Source: Candidatus Magnetobacterium casense
GTDB lineage: Bacteria; Nitrospirota; Thermodesulfovibrionia; Thermodesulfovibrionales; Magnetobacteriaceae
Assembly: GCF_000714715.1 (NCBI RefSeq)
Contig: NZ_JMFO01000003.1
Span: forward strand, 62,001 to 126,000
Reading direction: 5' to 3'
Length of the DNA stretch: 64,000 nucleotides
In this document: positions 52,220 through 61,594 of the stretch, in pieces
How positions within the stretch are numbered: the stretch's first letter is position 1
Layout: every line of letters begins with the position of its first letter
Made by a program: the position numbers and the translations under genes
Notes under the pieces: model-generated
What the model was told of the DNA's origin: nothing
Database searches by the model: none
Seen by the model: the letters and a program-made list of their open reading frames with translations, nothing else

Positions 52220-53323
52220 ATGGAGGTTGTTGTTGATATGCCGGGAGGTTCTTTATCTGACGCCCTGACGATACAGGGCAGAAAGGTGGGAGCGGGAGAG
52301 CCTGTTTTTATTGTAGCCGAGGTATCGGCCAACCACCGGCAGAGTCTTGACGTTGCCCTCAGGACAATCGAGGCTGCTAAGGAAGCCGGTGCGGATGCCG
52401 TTAAGTTTCAGACCTACACGCCCGACACCATCACCATCGACTCGCAACAGGAATACTTCCAGATACGCCACGGCACCATATGGGATGGCAAGACCCTCTA
52501 TCAGCTCTACGAGGAGGCATTTACGCCCTGGCAGTGGTACGGGCAACTCAGGGCCAGGGCACAGGACGTGGGACTGATCTGTTTTTCGTCGCCATTTGAC
52601 AGGACGGCGGTGGACTTCCTGGAGGAAATGCAGACCCCGGCCTATAAGGTAGCCTCCTTTGAGATAACCGACATACCACTGATCCGGTACATGGCGTCAA
52701 AGGGCAGACCCGTTATAATATCAACCGGCATTGCAGAGCCGGCAGAGATAGAGGAGGCCATTGACGCCTGCAAGGGCGTAGGCAACCAGGACATCGCCCT
52801 CTTGAAGTGCTCAAGCATCTACCCGACGCCCTTTGAGGAGGTCAACCTCAGAGGGATTGCCTGGCTGCGGGAGCGTTTTGGGGTGATCGTTGGTCTGTCT
52901 GACCACTCAACCAGCATTGCCATCCCGGTGGCATCGGTGGTGCTGGGGGCGTGTATCGTGGAGAAGCACTTTACGTTGGGACGCCACCTGGGAGGGCCAG
53001 ACAGCGGGTTTTCGCTTGAACCGCATGAGTTTCAGCAGATGGTGCTGGCCATCAGGCAGGTCGAAGCAGCCCTGGGTGACGGTAACTATCGCACCAGTAA
53101 CAGGGTGCGACGCAACAGAGTACATGCCCGCTCGCTCTTTGTGGTGGCCGACATACAGGCTGGACAACCATTCACGGAGGAGAACGTCAGGTCTATACGA
53201 CCAGGTAACGGACTGCATCCCAGGCACCTCAAAGACGTATTAGGCAAGCCGGCCGCAACGTTCATCGCCAGAGGCACCCCCTTGGGTTGGCAACTCGTTG
53301 AAGGAGGCGGAGGTGACTCGTGA
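52220..53323 (+). CDS. pseI: Pseudaminic acid synthase (NeuB family)
   Basis: 367 residues. Condenses 2,4-diacetamido-2,4,6-trideoxy-altrose with PEP. NeuB barrel motifs: FIVAEVSANHRQSLDVALRTIEAAKEAGADAVKFQTYTPDT (in pieces), FSSPFDRTAVDFLEE, PAYKVASFEITDIPLI, SDHSTSIAIPVASVVLGA and EKHFTLGR; C-terminal SAF domain RSLFVVADIQAGQPFTEENVRSIRPG. The WDGKTLYQLYEEAFTPWQW block is typical of PseI rather than NeuB/LegI. Supports flagellin or surface glycosylation. Other pse genes are not in the window. Confidence 0.92.
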   Translation: MEVVVDMPGGSLSDALTIQGRKVGAGEPVFIVAEVSANHRQSLDVALRTIEAAKEAGADAVKFQTYTPDTITIDSQQEYFQIRHGTIWDGKTLYQLYEEAFTPWQWYGQLRARAQDVGLICFSSPFDRTAVDFLEEMQTPAYKVASFEITDIPLIRYMASKGRPVIISTGIAEPAEIEEAIDACKGVGNQDIALLKCSSIYPTPFEEVNLRGIAWLRERFGVIVGLSDHSTSIAIPVASVVLGACIVEKHFTLGRHLGGPDSGFSLEPHEFQQMVLAIRQVEAALGDGNYRTSNRVRRNRVHARSLFVVADIQAGQPFTEENVRSIRPGNGLHPRHLKDVLGKPAATFIARGTPLGWQLVEGGGGDS

Positions 53324-53331
53324 TAGCGGGT

Positions 53332-53498
53332 GCATATGGTAAGCTTTATTTTATGGTTCACAGGCATGGATTCCCGCTTTCGCGGGAATGACAGTAATAG
53401 GCATTTGTCATTCCTGTGTAAACAGGAATCCAGAAGCCTGCCCCTGGCTTTAACAGGGGTTGCAAAAACGTTATTGCCATGAAATATAAAGAGGATAC
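53332..53498 (+). repeat. MITE-like element, GTATCCTCTT family, copy C (left end lost)
   Basis: Starts GCATATGGTAAGCTTTATTTTATGG without the outer GTATCCTCTT; right end CCATGAAATATAAAGAGGATAC is intact. Inner palindromes GGATTCCCGCTTTCGCGGGAAT and TCATTCCTGTGTAAACAGGAAT are perfect. Confidence 0.8.
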
Positions 53499-53523
53499 GT
53501 TTATACCCCATGATGTTTTCTTT

Positions 53524-55053
53524 TTAATGAGTCAGTGCCTTTGTTTTTCCTATGCTTGCATTGCCGCACTTGAAAAAATTGATCGTAGTCTTTAGGATAT
53601 CCGCCTGAGAGTTGAGTTCCTCGGAGGTGGATGCCAGTTCCTCTGCCGACTGGGCGTTTTGCTGGATCACCATGTCCAGTTGCTGGAGAGCCTTACTGAT
53701 CTGTTCTGCACCCGTGTTTTGTTCGTTGTTGGCCGCGCTGATCTCCTGAATAAGTTCTGCCGTCTTTGATATGTCAGGGACAAGCTGTGTGAGCATCGTG
53801 GCGGTCTTCTCTGCGGTTGAGACGCTTGACTCCGACAACTGGGTTATCTCCACTGCGGCCTTCTGAGAGCGTTCTGCCAGCTTTCTCACCTCCGAGGCCA
53901 CTACGGCAAACCCCTTGCCGTGCTCACCTGCCCGTGCCGCCTCTATTGCAGCGTTGAGCGCCAGGAGATTTGTCTGACCGGCTATGTCCTTTATGATTGA
54001 TATCTTGTTGGTTATCTCTCTCATCAAATCAACAGTCGTTTTAACGGAGTTGCCGCTTTCTTTGGCATCGTGGGCGGCTTTTATGGCAATCTTTTCAGTA
54101 TGCAGGGCATTTTCTGCGTTCTGCTTTATGTTTGAAGACATCTCTTGCATAGATGCCGATGTCTCCTCGATTGAGGCCGCCTGTTGCGTAGCTCCCTGCG
54201 AAAACGTCTGGGCGCTTGAGCTTATTACTCCACTGCCACTTGCTACAATATCGGAGGCCGCTCGTACATTAAGAATGACATCCGTCAGCTTTTCAGCCAT
54301 GTGCTTCATTGCCGACAATAGTTGTCCCGTTTCATCCCTGGAGTCGGCATTTATACTCAGTGTCAGATCGCCATCGGCCAACTTGTTGGATACCTCAACG
54401 GCCTGCTTTAAGGGAAGCACTATACTGCGGGTGATCAATATGGCGATGACAATTCCGGCAAGTATAATAAGGCCAATTATTAACATCACGCCATACAGTG
54501 TAGTGTCGATAGTTGTCCCTATCCCGTGTGTCATATCCCTGGCCTCTTTCACCTGAGTGTCTCTGAACTGGCTAACCTTGTCGGTTAACTCCGAGGCAAT
54601 CTTGTCAAAGCCCTCCATCAGCTTGTTTCCTTCTTCTATACCCTGTTTGATGTAGGTATCGGCCATCTTGTTGCCCAGTTCGTAGTAGCGTGAAAAGAGA
54701 GTCATTATCTCTTGAATTTCACTTATGGATTTCGTGTCATTCTCTGCCCTGTACATCCCCATGACCTTCTCTGCGTTTTCTTTAAATTTTGACGCTGCCT
54801 CGGCTGCCTCTTTATAACCGTCGGTATTGTGTGATGCTGCCACATCCTGTATAAACTGCTGCACCTGCACGACATCCAATACCATCTCATCGGCTATGAG
54901 GGCATATGGCAGACTCTCTTTTTCAATTTGCATGGCGTGTTGTTTGATATCCTTAAATGCAAAGAATACGCCACCACCCATGAGTAATATGAGCACTATG
55001 ATTATCCCGAAACTGCCACCAATTCTGGTTCCAACCATTAAGTTCTTAAACAT
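53524..55053 (-). CDS. Methyl-accepting chemotaxis protein
   Basis: 509 residues. TM1 near 10-30, a 160-residue periplasmic four-helix sensor, TM2 around [26 protein letters not shown] ([26 protein letters not shown]), then the signalling domain with hairpin tip [39 protein letters not shown] (seen in parts). No CheR-binding pentapeptide at the C-terminus. Ligand unknown. Monocistronic on the minus strand. Confidence 0.95.
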   Translation of the reverse strand: MFKNLMVGTRIGGSFGIIIVLILLMGGGVFFAFKDIKQHAMQIEKESLPYALIADEMVLDVVQVQQFIQDVAASHNTDGYKEAAEAASKFKENAEKVMGMYRAENDTKSISEIQEIMTLFSRYYELGNKMADTYIKQGIEEGNKLMEGFDKIASELTDKVSQFRDTQVKEARDMTHGIGTTIDTTLYGVMLIIGLIILAGIVIAILITRSIVLPLKQAVEVSNKLADGDLTLSINADSRDETGQLLSAMKHMAEKLTDVILNVRAASDIVASGSGVISSSAQTFSQGATQQAASIEETSASMQEMSSNIKQNAENALHTEKIAIKAAHDAKESGNSVKTTVDLMREITNKISIIKDIAGQTNLLALNAAIEAARAGEHGKGFAVVASEVRKLAERSQKAAVEITQLSESSVSTAEKTATMLTQLVPDISKTAELIQEISAANNEQNTGAEQISKALQQLDMVIQQNAQSAEELASTSEELNSQADILKTTINFFKCGNASIGKTKALTH

Positions 55054-55147
55054 AATCTATCTAAAGTCCTCCTGTTAAAGAAATAGCTCTCTACACTCAC
55101 CCCTCCCCTCCCCCCTAATGCTGTTGACTTAAGGAAACATAGTAACT

Positions 55148-55252
55148 GTCTGAACCAAGATTACACAGATTAAAAGATTTACAGGAAAAAAACACAAGCC
55201 TTCTTAACTTAATCCTGATAATCCCTTAATCCTTTTAAATCGTGGTTCAGAC
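55148..55252. repeat. Inverted-end repeat, GTCTGAACC family, copy 2
   Basis: GTCTGAACC at the left and GGTTCAGAC at the right, with TAATCCTGATAATCCCTTAA inside. Related to the copy at 1663-1808. It lies in the gap before the Cys-rich gene. Confidence 0.65.
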
Positions 55253-55341
55253 ATCTTTATGCTTAAGTCAACAACATTACCCCTACCCCCTCCCATAAAG
55301 GGAGGGGAAACTAAAGCATATGTATACCGTATTGCCTTGTA

Positions 55342-55785
55342 TTATTCTACCTTCCGAAGATCGGAGCCGCACTTGCACTTACCTGGCTTATCCGATACCG
55401 TATTGCATGTACAACCTGCGCCACAATTACACACGTAAAGCCCCTTGAGGCTTACCTTCTTGACAGGCTTACCGCAGGAACACTTTGTCGGATCGTTGGG
55501 GTCTATCTTGCAGGTGCAATCCTTGCCACAAGCGCATAGCACAGCCTCATTACCCTCGATCTTTAGCACGTGCATGGCGGCACTCTCATGATGTCCGCAT
55601 GGACACTTACCAGGCTGCGCCAATGCCGCACCCTTGCAGTGACAATCCGCTCCACAGTCACACACGTACAGGATGCTGCCCTCATTGACCGAGGCACCTT
55701 CCTTTTTCTCCTGTGCCACAACAAAATTACCAAACACCGCTACTGCAACAAACACCGCCACTGCCATACCCAAGAGCCTTTTCAT
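55342..55785 (-). CDS. Secreted Cys-rich metallothionein-like protein
   Basis: About 147 residues from the Met at 55785 (GGAGG 6 nt upstream). Signal peptide ending near VVAQE. The mature part has three similar modules: VCDCGADCHCKG...GKCPCG, CACGKDCTCK...TKCSCG and VCNCGAGCTCN...GKCKCG, 21-22 cysteines in CxCGxxCxC order. The spacing suggests binding of Cu, Zn or another soft metal in the periplasm. I know no named family with certainty; related anonymous proteins are common in anaerobic and deep-branching bacteria. Confidence 0.8.
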   Translation of the reverse strand: MKRLLGMAVAVFVAVAVFGNFVVAQEKKEGASVNEGSILYVCDCGADCHCKGAALAQPGKCPCGHHESAAMHVLKIEGNEAVLCACGKDCTCKIDPNDPTKCSCGKPVKKVSLKGLYVCNCGAGCTCNTVSDKPGKCKCGSDLRKVE

Positions 55786-55913
55786 TAAAACCTCCATTGT
55801 TGATTTAATTTTCATGCTATCCATAGCATCCAGATTATAACATAACGGCAATAGAAACAGGTGACAAAAAAACTTTACTTTTTGGATAGCTTTTATCGCT
55901 ACAAGGAAAGTGG

Positions 55914-56080
55914 GTATCCTCTTTATATTTCATGGTAACCATACTGTTACGCATCCTGGATTCCTGGTCAAGCCAGGAATGACACAATTGGAAAACGGCT
56001 GTAACTGTCATTCCTGCGAAAGCAGGAATCCATGTCTTTAAGCCATGAGTTAATTTTACCATGCTTTTTAAAGAGGATAC
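55914..56080 (-). repeat. MITE-like element, GTATCCTCTT family, copy D
   Basis: 167 bp, both ends present: GTATCCTCTTTATATTTCATGGTAA and TTACCATGCTTTTTAAAGAGGATAC. Palindromes TCCTGGTCAAGCCAGGA and TCCTGCGAAAGCAGGA inside. It is the reverse orientation of copies A-C. It lies directly after the hybrid kinase gene. Confidence 0.85.
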
Positions 56081-56089
56081 GAATATCTC

Positions 56090-57622
56090 TTACTTAGGCA
56101 GACGGATAAAAAAACTGGTGCCTCTGCCTGGCTCTGACTTAAACGTGATCTCCCCCCCGTGCAACTTGACGATCCCGTGGCTGATTGACATCCCAAGCCC
56201 GGTGCTGGAGCCAAAGGGTTTGGTTGTAAAGAAAGGCTCAAACATCCTGTGGCGGTGCTTTTCTTCTATGCCCCGGCCCGTGTCTGTGAACTCTATTTCG
56301 ACGAATTCTCTCTGCTCACACGCAACCTGCCTGGTTGTTATGTGCAACTGCCCCGTACCCTCCATGGCGTCGGCTGCATTGGTGAGGATGTTGATAAAGA
56401 CCTCTTCGATCTGAGTTGCATCGGCCTTTATGTGACCTATCTCAGGGTCAAACGTAGTTGTTACGGAGACGCTGCCGAGGTTTGCACTCCTGAGGACCTT
56501 TCTCAGTGGCAGCCCGATGTCCTGGGGCGACTTGTGACGCTCCTGCAGCAGGTCGAGGATAAGTGCATTTACATCAACGTTGGTTATATTCGACGTTATC
56601 GTGGATGAAAACCGCAACAGTCCATTGACAACCCTCGAACACCTCTCCGAAGATTCCATGATCAGCTCAAGGTATTCCCTGTCCTCTGACTTGTCGGCAG
56701 ATAAACGGTCTATCATCATCGACGTAAACATGATAATGCCCGTCAGCGGGGTGTTGATTTCGTGTGCAACGCCGGCAGCCATCCTGCCAATGGCCGCCAA
56801 TCTTTCAGAGAGCCTCATCCGCTCCATTGCCTGCCTCTGCGGTGTGATGTCGCGCACCAACAGGATGACACCCACGACGTCTCCCGTGGCGTTGTCCCTG
56901 ATTGGTGCCGCACTGCCCTCGATGTATACCCTGCCGCAGTTACCCGACAGCTTAGGTCTCAGCACACCGCTGACATAGGTTATGACCGCCCCGGTACGAA
57001 GCACCACTTCGGCAGGATTTTCCAGTTCTCTGTCAGAGTCCTCCGCCATGACGCCAAAGACATCTCTTACTGGCCTGTGCAGTGCAGCCTCGGCGCTCCA
57101 GCCCGTTAGTGATGTTGCATGGTGGTTGAGATATGTCACCAGCGTCCTGGTATCGGTTGTGATCACGGCATCGCATATGCTGTTAAACGTCGTTGCAAGC
57201 CAGGCCTGACTCTCCCTGAGCCTCTGTTCGGCCTTATGCTTGTACAGGGCGATGTCCACGGCTATTTGCAACTCCCGCTCCTTAAACGGCTTGATCAGAT
57301 ACCCAAACGGTTCGGCCAGTTTGGCACGCTCAATGGTCTTTTTATCCGAAAACGCCGTGAGAAATACAAACGGAATATGCAGGCGTGAATATATATGCGT
57401 GGCGGCCTCAATCCCGTCCATTTCGCCGTCAAGTTTGATGTCCATGAGGACGAGATCGGGTCTGAGTTCGGTAGCCCTGGCAATTGCCTTAACTGCCGTT
57501 GACACGATCCCGACGACCTCATAACCCATCTCCTGCAGACGTATCTCTATGTCATTGGCAATGACCCATTCGTCCTCTGCGATCAGTATTGTTGTCTTTG
57601 GAATGTTATTCATATTTGCCAC
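56090..57622 (-). CDS. Receiver-PAS-histidine kinase hybrid
   Basis: 510 residues. N-terminal receiver (TTILIAEDEWVIANDIEIRL, phospho-Asp in LVLMDIKLDGEMDG, TAFSD and Lys in YLIKPF), PAS domain (ATTFNSICDAVITTDTRTLVTYLNHHA), HisKA with His in AAGVAHEINTPLTGII, and HATPase (ADATQIEEVFINILTNAADAM, FTDTGRGI, STGLGMSISHGIV). Cytoplasmic, no membrane segment. Such receiver-first kinases receive phosphate from another kinase. Partner unknown; the gene is alone on this strand. Confidence 0.93.
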   Translation of the reverse strand: MANMNNIPKTTILIAEDEWVIANDIEIRLQEMGYEVVGIVSTAVKAIARATELRPDLVLMDIKLDGEMDGIEAATHIYSRLHIPFVFLTAFSDKKTIERAKLAEPFGYLIKPFKERELQIAVDIALYKHKAEQRLRESQAWLATTFNSICDAVITTDTRTLVTYLNHHATSLTGWSAEAALHRPVRDVFGVMAEDSDRELENPAEVVLRTGAVITYVSGVLRPKLSGNCGRVYIEGSAAPIRDNATGDVVGVILLVRDITPQRQAMERMRLSERLAAIGRMAAGVAHEINTPLTGIIMFTSMMIDRLSADKSEDREYLELIMESSERCSRVVNGLLRFSSTITSNITNVDVNALILDLLQERHKSPQDIGLPLRKVLRSANLGSVSVTTTFDPEIGHIKADATQIEEVFINILTNAADAMEGTGQLHITTRQVACEQREFVEIEFTDTGRGIEEKHRHRMFEPFFTTKPFGSSTGLGMSISHGIVKLHGGEITFKSEPGRGTSFFIRLPK

Positions 57623-57755
57623 GATCTCTAGTATACAATTTTGTCGCTCAGAAATATATAGCAGGGCTGATTACAAATTTGTCAGAGTTAAGTTATAATT
57701 AGACTAAAAAAAATATTTATACAACATATAGCAAAAATCAGGAGGACACGTAACA

Positions 57756-58982
57756 ATGGCAGACGAATTCAGCAAGTACAAGGATGAGGTGGAACTGTTA
57801 AGAAGCCGTATCCTAGAGATGGAACAACGCAAACAGACAGAAGAAAAGGTCATCGCCGAAGACAGACCCCAGGTACAGTCCGCCCCCGTGCAGCGCGATG
57901 CATGGGCAGCAGATACCCCACCCCCTGCCCCACCCCAACAACGTACAGCGGCACCCGAACCGGCAAGACAAATATCCACGGAGGCAGAGAGTCCCAAGGG
58001 ACCGGTAGGGCTTGACCTTGGCACCAGCAACATCGTCATGGCCCAGAACAAGGGAACCGACCTGCACATAGCAAAGCAGTTAAACGCATTTTTCCCTGTC
58101 ATACAATCCAAGTTTACCAAAAAGATTTTGACGCAGAACAATGTCCTGTTTTTTGAGAAAAACAAGCTGTACTATATCATAGGTTACTCTGCGGAGAACT
58201 TTGCGAACATGTTCAACGAAAACACCCGCAGACCAATGGAAAAGGGCCTGCTGAGTTCCAGGGAAGACGACGGCATAACGATCATCCAGGCGATAATAAA
58301 CACGCTTGTCAAGAAACCAAAGAATTTTGGTGAGTATATATGTTTCAGTATCCCCGGGATTCCCGTGGATAACCCTACGTTTGTGGCCGGCTATGAGTCG
58401 ATCATCAAGATGTACCTTGGCGGGCTTGGTTACACGCCAATTTCCATCAACGAGGCACTTGCCATTGTGATGGAAGAGCTTGTCAATGACAACTTCACGG
58501 GGATCGGAATAAGCATGGGCGGTGGCATGTGTAACGTGTGTCTGTCCTACCTGTCGGTACCCGTCATTACCTTTAGCATACAGAAGGGCGGAGACTATAT
58601 AGATGCGATGGTCAGCCGCGAAGTGGGCGAGCCGGCAACCAAGATAAAGGTGACCAAGGAGGAGGCGCTCGATCTGTCAGTCCTCCCCAAGAACAGGATA
58701 GAAACCGCACTGCACGTCTACTACCTGGACCTGATCAACACGCTGGTTGATACCCTCAGGGGTGTGATTTCATCTTCGGACAATATACCCAAGATATCGG
58801 CGCCGATTCCGATAGTCTTAAGCGGAGGCACGGCCATGCCCAAGGGGTTTAAGGAGAAATTTGACGAAACCCTTAGAAGAAGCAACATGCCCATAGACAT
58901 ATCCGAGGTAAGGATAGCGCGTGACCCTCTGAATACCACGGCAAAGGGTGCCCTGAAAATGGCCATGACCGTGGAGTCATAA
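57756..58982 (+). CDS. Actin-like ATPase with N-terminal coiled-coil
   Basis: 408 residues; AGGAGG upstream of the ATG. Residues 1-35 are a charged coiled-coil (YKDEVELLRSRILEMEQRK), 36-85 a Pro/Ala/Gln-rich linker, then the actin/Hsp70 fold: phosphate-1 loop VGLDLGTSN, phosphate-2 GIGISMGGGMCNV, adenosine motif PIVLSGGTAMPKGF. It is distant from MreB and from ParM in its middle region. Followed by a receiver-like gene (8 bp) and a MinD/ParA gene, all in one direction, suggesting a filament-based positioning system. Resemblance to MamK/Mad28-type actins of magnetosomes should be tested. Confidence 0.85.
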   Translation: MADEFSKYKDEVELLRSRILEMEQRKQTEEKVIAEDRPQVQSAPVQRDAWAADTPPPAPPQQRTAAPEPARQISTEAESPKGPVGLDLGTSNIVMAQNKGTDLHIAKQLNAFFPVIQSKFTKKILTQNNVLFFEKNKLYYIIGYSAENFANMFNENTRRPMEKGLLSSREDDGITIIQAIINTLVKKPKNFGEYICFSIPGIPVDNPTFVAGYESIIKMYLGGLGYTPISINEALAIVMEELVNDNFTGIGISMGGGMCNVCLSYLSVPVITFSIQKGGDYIDAMVSREVGEPATKIKVTKEEALDLSVLPKNRIETALHVYYLDLINTLVDTLRGVISSSDNIPKISAPIPIVLSGGTAMPKGFKEKFDETLRRSNMPIDISEVRIARDPLNTTAKGALKMAMTVES

Positions 58983-58990
58983 CCCCTGCA

Positions 58991-59497
58991 ATGGCCGAAG
59001 ACGTCTGCATATTCTCTGCCAATGCCATCAGGGCACAGGTGATACTTCATGCCTTGCAGCAGGCAGGGATATCTGCCGTCTTATCAGCCAACAAACCCAT
59101 GAACTACAAGCTCTCAATATATGCCAACAACCCCCCCGGGCATCCCGGAGCGGTAAATACCAATGGCTTTACCCGCACGATCTTACCCGGGATTGTGATC
59201 ATTGACGCCTACAGCTATACACGCGCAGAGCTGAAGGCCTTTAAAGAAGCTGCCTCAGACATCTTTGCACGGATGCACGCAGTTGTCCTGAAGGCTCCCC
59301 ACGACAACACGGACTTTGAGGTTCAATGCAGAAGCATGAATTTTTGTGCATCAGTCCCCATTGACCCTGACCTCATTGTTGCAAAGGTGAAGGCGCTTAT
59401 GGCCTCAAAAGATGCGGCAGATGCACGACCGTCGTCTGCCGCCAAGGATGACGATAAGCTCTTGAATGACTTGCGCGGCTTTCTCAACCTGAAATGA
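58991..59497 (+). CDS. Receiver-like protein lacking the acidic pair
   Basis: 168 residues. The alternating fold pattern resembles CheY: VCIFSANAIRAQVILHALQQAGI (beta1-alpha1), GIVIIDAYSYTRAEL (beta3 with a possible phospho-Asp), HAVVLKAPHD (beta5 with Lys). The Asp-Asp pair usual at the end of beta1 is replaced by SAN, so normal phosphorylation is doubtful. The C-terminal ~40 residues form a charged tail. It sits between the actin-like gene and the MinD-like gene and may be an adaptor between them. Confidence 0.7.
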   Translation: MAEDVCIFSANAIRAQVILHALQQAGISAVLSANKPMNYKLSIYANNPPGHPGAVNTNGFTRTILPGIVIIDAYSYTRAELKAFKEAASDIFARMHAVVLKAPHDNTDFEVQCRSMNFCASVPIDPDLIVAKVKALMASKDAADARPSSAAKDDDKLLNDLRGFLNLK

Positions 59498-59534
59498 TAT
59501 TGTCGCTATGGAGACACACACCGGGAGGGCATGA

Positions 59535-60437
59535 GTGGACAAACAGGTCATAGCCATCGTTGGTCCCAAAGGGGGAGTAGGCAAGAGTACGATAGCGGCA
59601 AATCTTGCAGCCACCCTGGCAATGATGAACAAGAAGGTCATAGCGGTTGACCTCGACCTTAGCGGGGCAAACCTGCATACCTTTTTTGGTATCAAGGACA
59701 CCGTGTCGCTGGACGACTTCATACTGAAGAAGGTGCCAGGTCTGTCATCGATACTCATAGACTCTGGCGTCAAAAACTTGCAGGTTGTCTGCGGCGTATC
59801 CAACATCCCCGGTGTGAGCAACATGTCCGAGCATCAGGAGATGAGGTTGGTCAGAGAGGTGCTGAGGCTCAATGCCGATGTCATACTGCTTGACCTTGCG
59901 GCCGGTTCATCGAACAGCGTGGTGGATTTTCTGTTTTTTGCCAACAAGGGACTCCTCATAACGACTACGGAGGTCAACTCGCTGCTAAAGATATACAGTT
60001 TTATAAAGACCTCGATGTACAAAAAGCTCCTGTTTTACTTCAAGGCAAAGGGGACGTCCGAACTTGTCAGGTTCATTGAGAATGCGCTGGACTTTGAAAA
60101 TCACCCTCAAATAGCGACCATGGATGACCTCTTCAATCAAGCGGGAGCGATAAACGCCCAGGTTACGGAATCGGCGCGGGTGTTTATCGCCACCTACAAC
60201 CCCCTTCTGGTGCTAAACCGGGTACATGCGCCCCAGGAGGCCGCCACCGTTGGCAGTGCCATAAAGGGCATTACCCGCAAGTTCCTCAATATCAACTGTG
60301 ACGTTATCATGTCCATATCGGAAGACAGCGATATACGTAGATCGCTTGCGCACACTGCCCCGCTGGTGACTTACAATGCAGCCTCCACGTTTTCCAGAGA
60401 GATTAAGCAGCTTGCCATGAAACTCTGCACCGGATAA
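59535..60437 (+). CDS. MinD/ParA/FlhG-type ATPase
   Basis: 300 residues, GTG start. Deviant Walker A PKGGVGKSTIAANLAATLA, AVDLDLSGANLHTFF (Walker A'), and VILLDLAAGSSNSVVDF (Walker B). No N-terminal DQA motif of FlhG and no clear C-terminal amphipathic MinD membrane helix. Such ATPases position flagella, division rings, plasmids or organelles. Third gene of the run with actin-like and receiver-like proteins; no FlhF, MinE or ParB is adjacent. Confidence 0.9.
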   Translation: MDKQVIAIVGPKGGVGKSTIAANLAATLAMMNKKVIAVDLDLSGANLHTFFGIKDTVSLDDFILKKVPGLSSILIDSGVKNLQVVCGVSNIPGVSNMSEHQEMRLVREVLRLNADVILLDLAAGSSNSVVDFLFFANKGLLITTTEVNSLLKIYSFIKTSMYKKLLFYFKAKGTSELVRFIENALDFENHPQIATMDDLFNQAGAINAQVTESARVFIATYNPLLVLNRVHAPQEAATVGSAIKGITRKFLNINCDVIMSISEDSDIRRSLAHTAPLVTYNAASTFSREIKQLAMKLCTG

Positions 60438-60444
60438 GTCCGCA

Positions 60445-60515
60445 AGAAAAAGAAAGGGGCGGCTCCGCCCCCTTCAGAACCCCCCGCAAGGGGACCAGTC
60501 CCCTTGACCCCATCT
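60445..60515. repeat. G-rich repeat family copy after the MinD-like gene
   Basis: GGGGCGGCTCCGCCCC hairpin, then CCCCCCGCAAGGGGACCAGTCCCCTTGACCCCAT. Same blocks as the copies at 32652 and 37010. Confidence 0.75.
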
Positions 60516-60644
60516 TGCGCAACCTTGATTTTTAAACATAAGGTAAACTCTTAACAATTCGTAAAATTCTCTGATGCGATTGCCTTGGGTTTGTCAAGGA
60601 TTTTTTGTCTGCAGTTTTTAGTCTCCGTATAGTATAATATAGTT

Positions 60645-61540
60645 ATGGATACACTGGCAGGGCAAGGGAGTTACGACAAGCTCATGAAGGAGCTTCTTGA
60701 AAAGATCGAGCGCCCCCTGATAGAGAAAGTATTGGGGATCAAGGCCGATAAGGTCAGCAAGCTCAACGTCGTGACGCAGTTGACGGACGAGCGGGAGGCG
60801 GATTTTGTCATCAAGGTGGAAAACCGTGATGAACCGTTCTTTATCGCACACGCCGAAATTCAGAGTACAAATGATCCCCCAAGAAGCTTAAAAATACGCT
60901 CAAGAGAATGCTGCGGTACTTTGTCCATCTCTATTCGGTGCACGAGGTCATAATAAAGCAGTACGTTGTCTTCATCGGCAAGGACAAGATGGCTATGAAC
61001 AACGCCCTGGATATGCCCGGCGTCCACTACGAATACAATCTGATTGATATCAGAAGTATCCCCTGCGAGCGGTTTTTATACTCCAGAGTGCCTAATGAGA
61101 TAGTTCTTTCCGTATTGTGTAACAGAGGGGATCGCGATGAGCGATCATTTGCGAAGGAGATATTAAGGGAGCTGCTGGTAAACGTCATAGGAGGCCTGGA
61201 CCTGTCGATGTATATAAAGGAAACAGAGGTCTTTTCAAAGTTGAGGGACATGAAACAGATCAGAATAGAGGAGGTGGATAAAATGCCGATAGTATACGAC
61301 TTGGAGACGGATATAAGATTCATGCAAGGAGTGCAGAAGGGTATAGAAAATGGCCGGGTAGAAGGCCGGGTAGAAGGTATGCATAATATGATTGAGACTT
61401 TGTTGAGGAGAAAATTTGGCGAAAGAGGTTTAGCCCTTATGCCAAAGATCAGAATGTATAAAGATGAGTCGAGGCTCTATGCAATAACTGATGCGTTGAT
61501 AACTGCAGAGGACATCAGGGAGATTGAAGGGCTGCTCTAA
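60645..61540 (+). pseudogene. Rpn/PD-(D/E)XK nuclease-like gene, frameshifted
   Basis: Two overlapping frames make one protein. The first (60645-60953) gives ADFVIKVENRDEPFFIAHAEIQSTND with the nuclease D...ExQ core. The second (60908-61540) continues MLRYFVHLYSVHEVIIKQYVVFIG. The frame changes around 60875-60905 near a CCCCC run: shifting by one base restores KKLKNTLKRMLRYF. Family: recombination-promoting nuclease/putative transposase (PDDEXK_2, DUF4351-like). Late part has GRVEGRVEG and a helical tail. Either a decayed gene or a sequencing error. Confidence 0.7.
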
Positions 61541-61550
61541 AGAAGCAGAG

Positions 61551-61594
61551 AGGGCAAATCGCCCTGCCCTCCCCCCTTCTCTCTTTTCTTTTTT
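61551..61594 (+). terminator. Possible terminator between convergent genes
   Basis: AGGGCAAATCGCCCT hairpin followed by a C- and T-rich run ending TTTTCTTTTTT. The stem is short (5 bp) and separated from the T-run, so this is tentative. Confidence 0.35.

Noticed and set aside
55079-55341. CRISPR-like or phage-related array
   Set aside because: The region holds one inverted-end repeat and no regularly spaced direct repeats; no cas genes are in the window.
55835-56062. 75-codon minus-strand open frame
   Set aside because: Encoded by MITE copy D; the same peptide is seen at other copies of the element.
57756-60437. Magnetosome gene cluster
   Set aside because: Only the actin-like gene is suggestive; no mamA, B, M, E, I, P or Q homologues are nearby.
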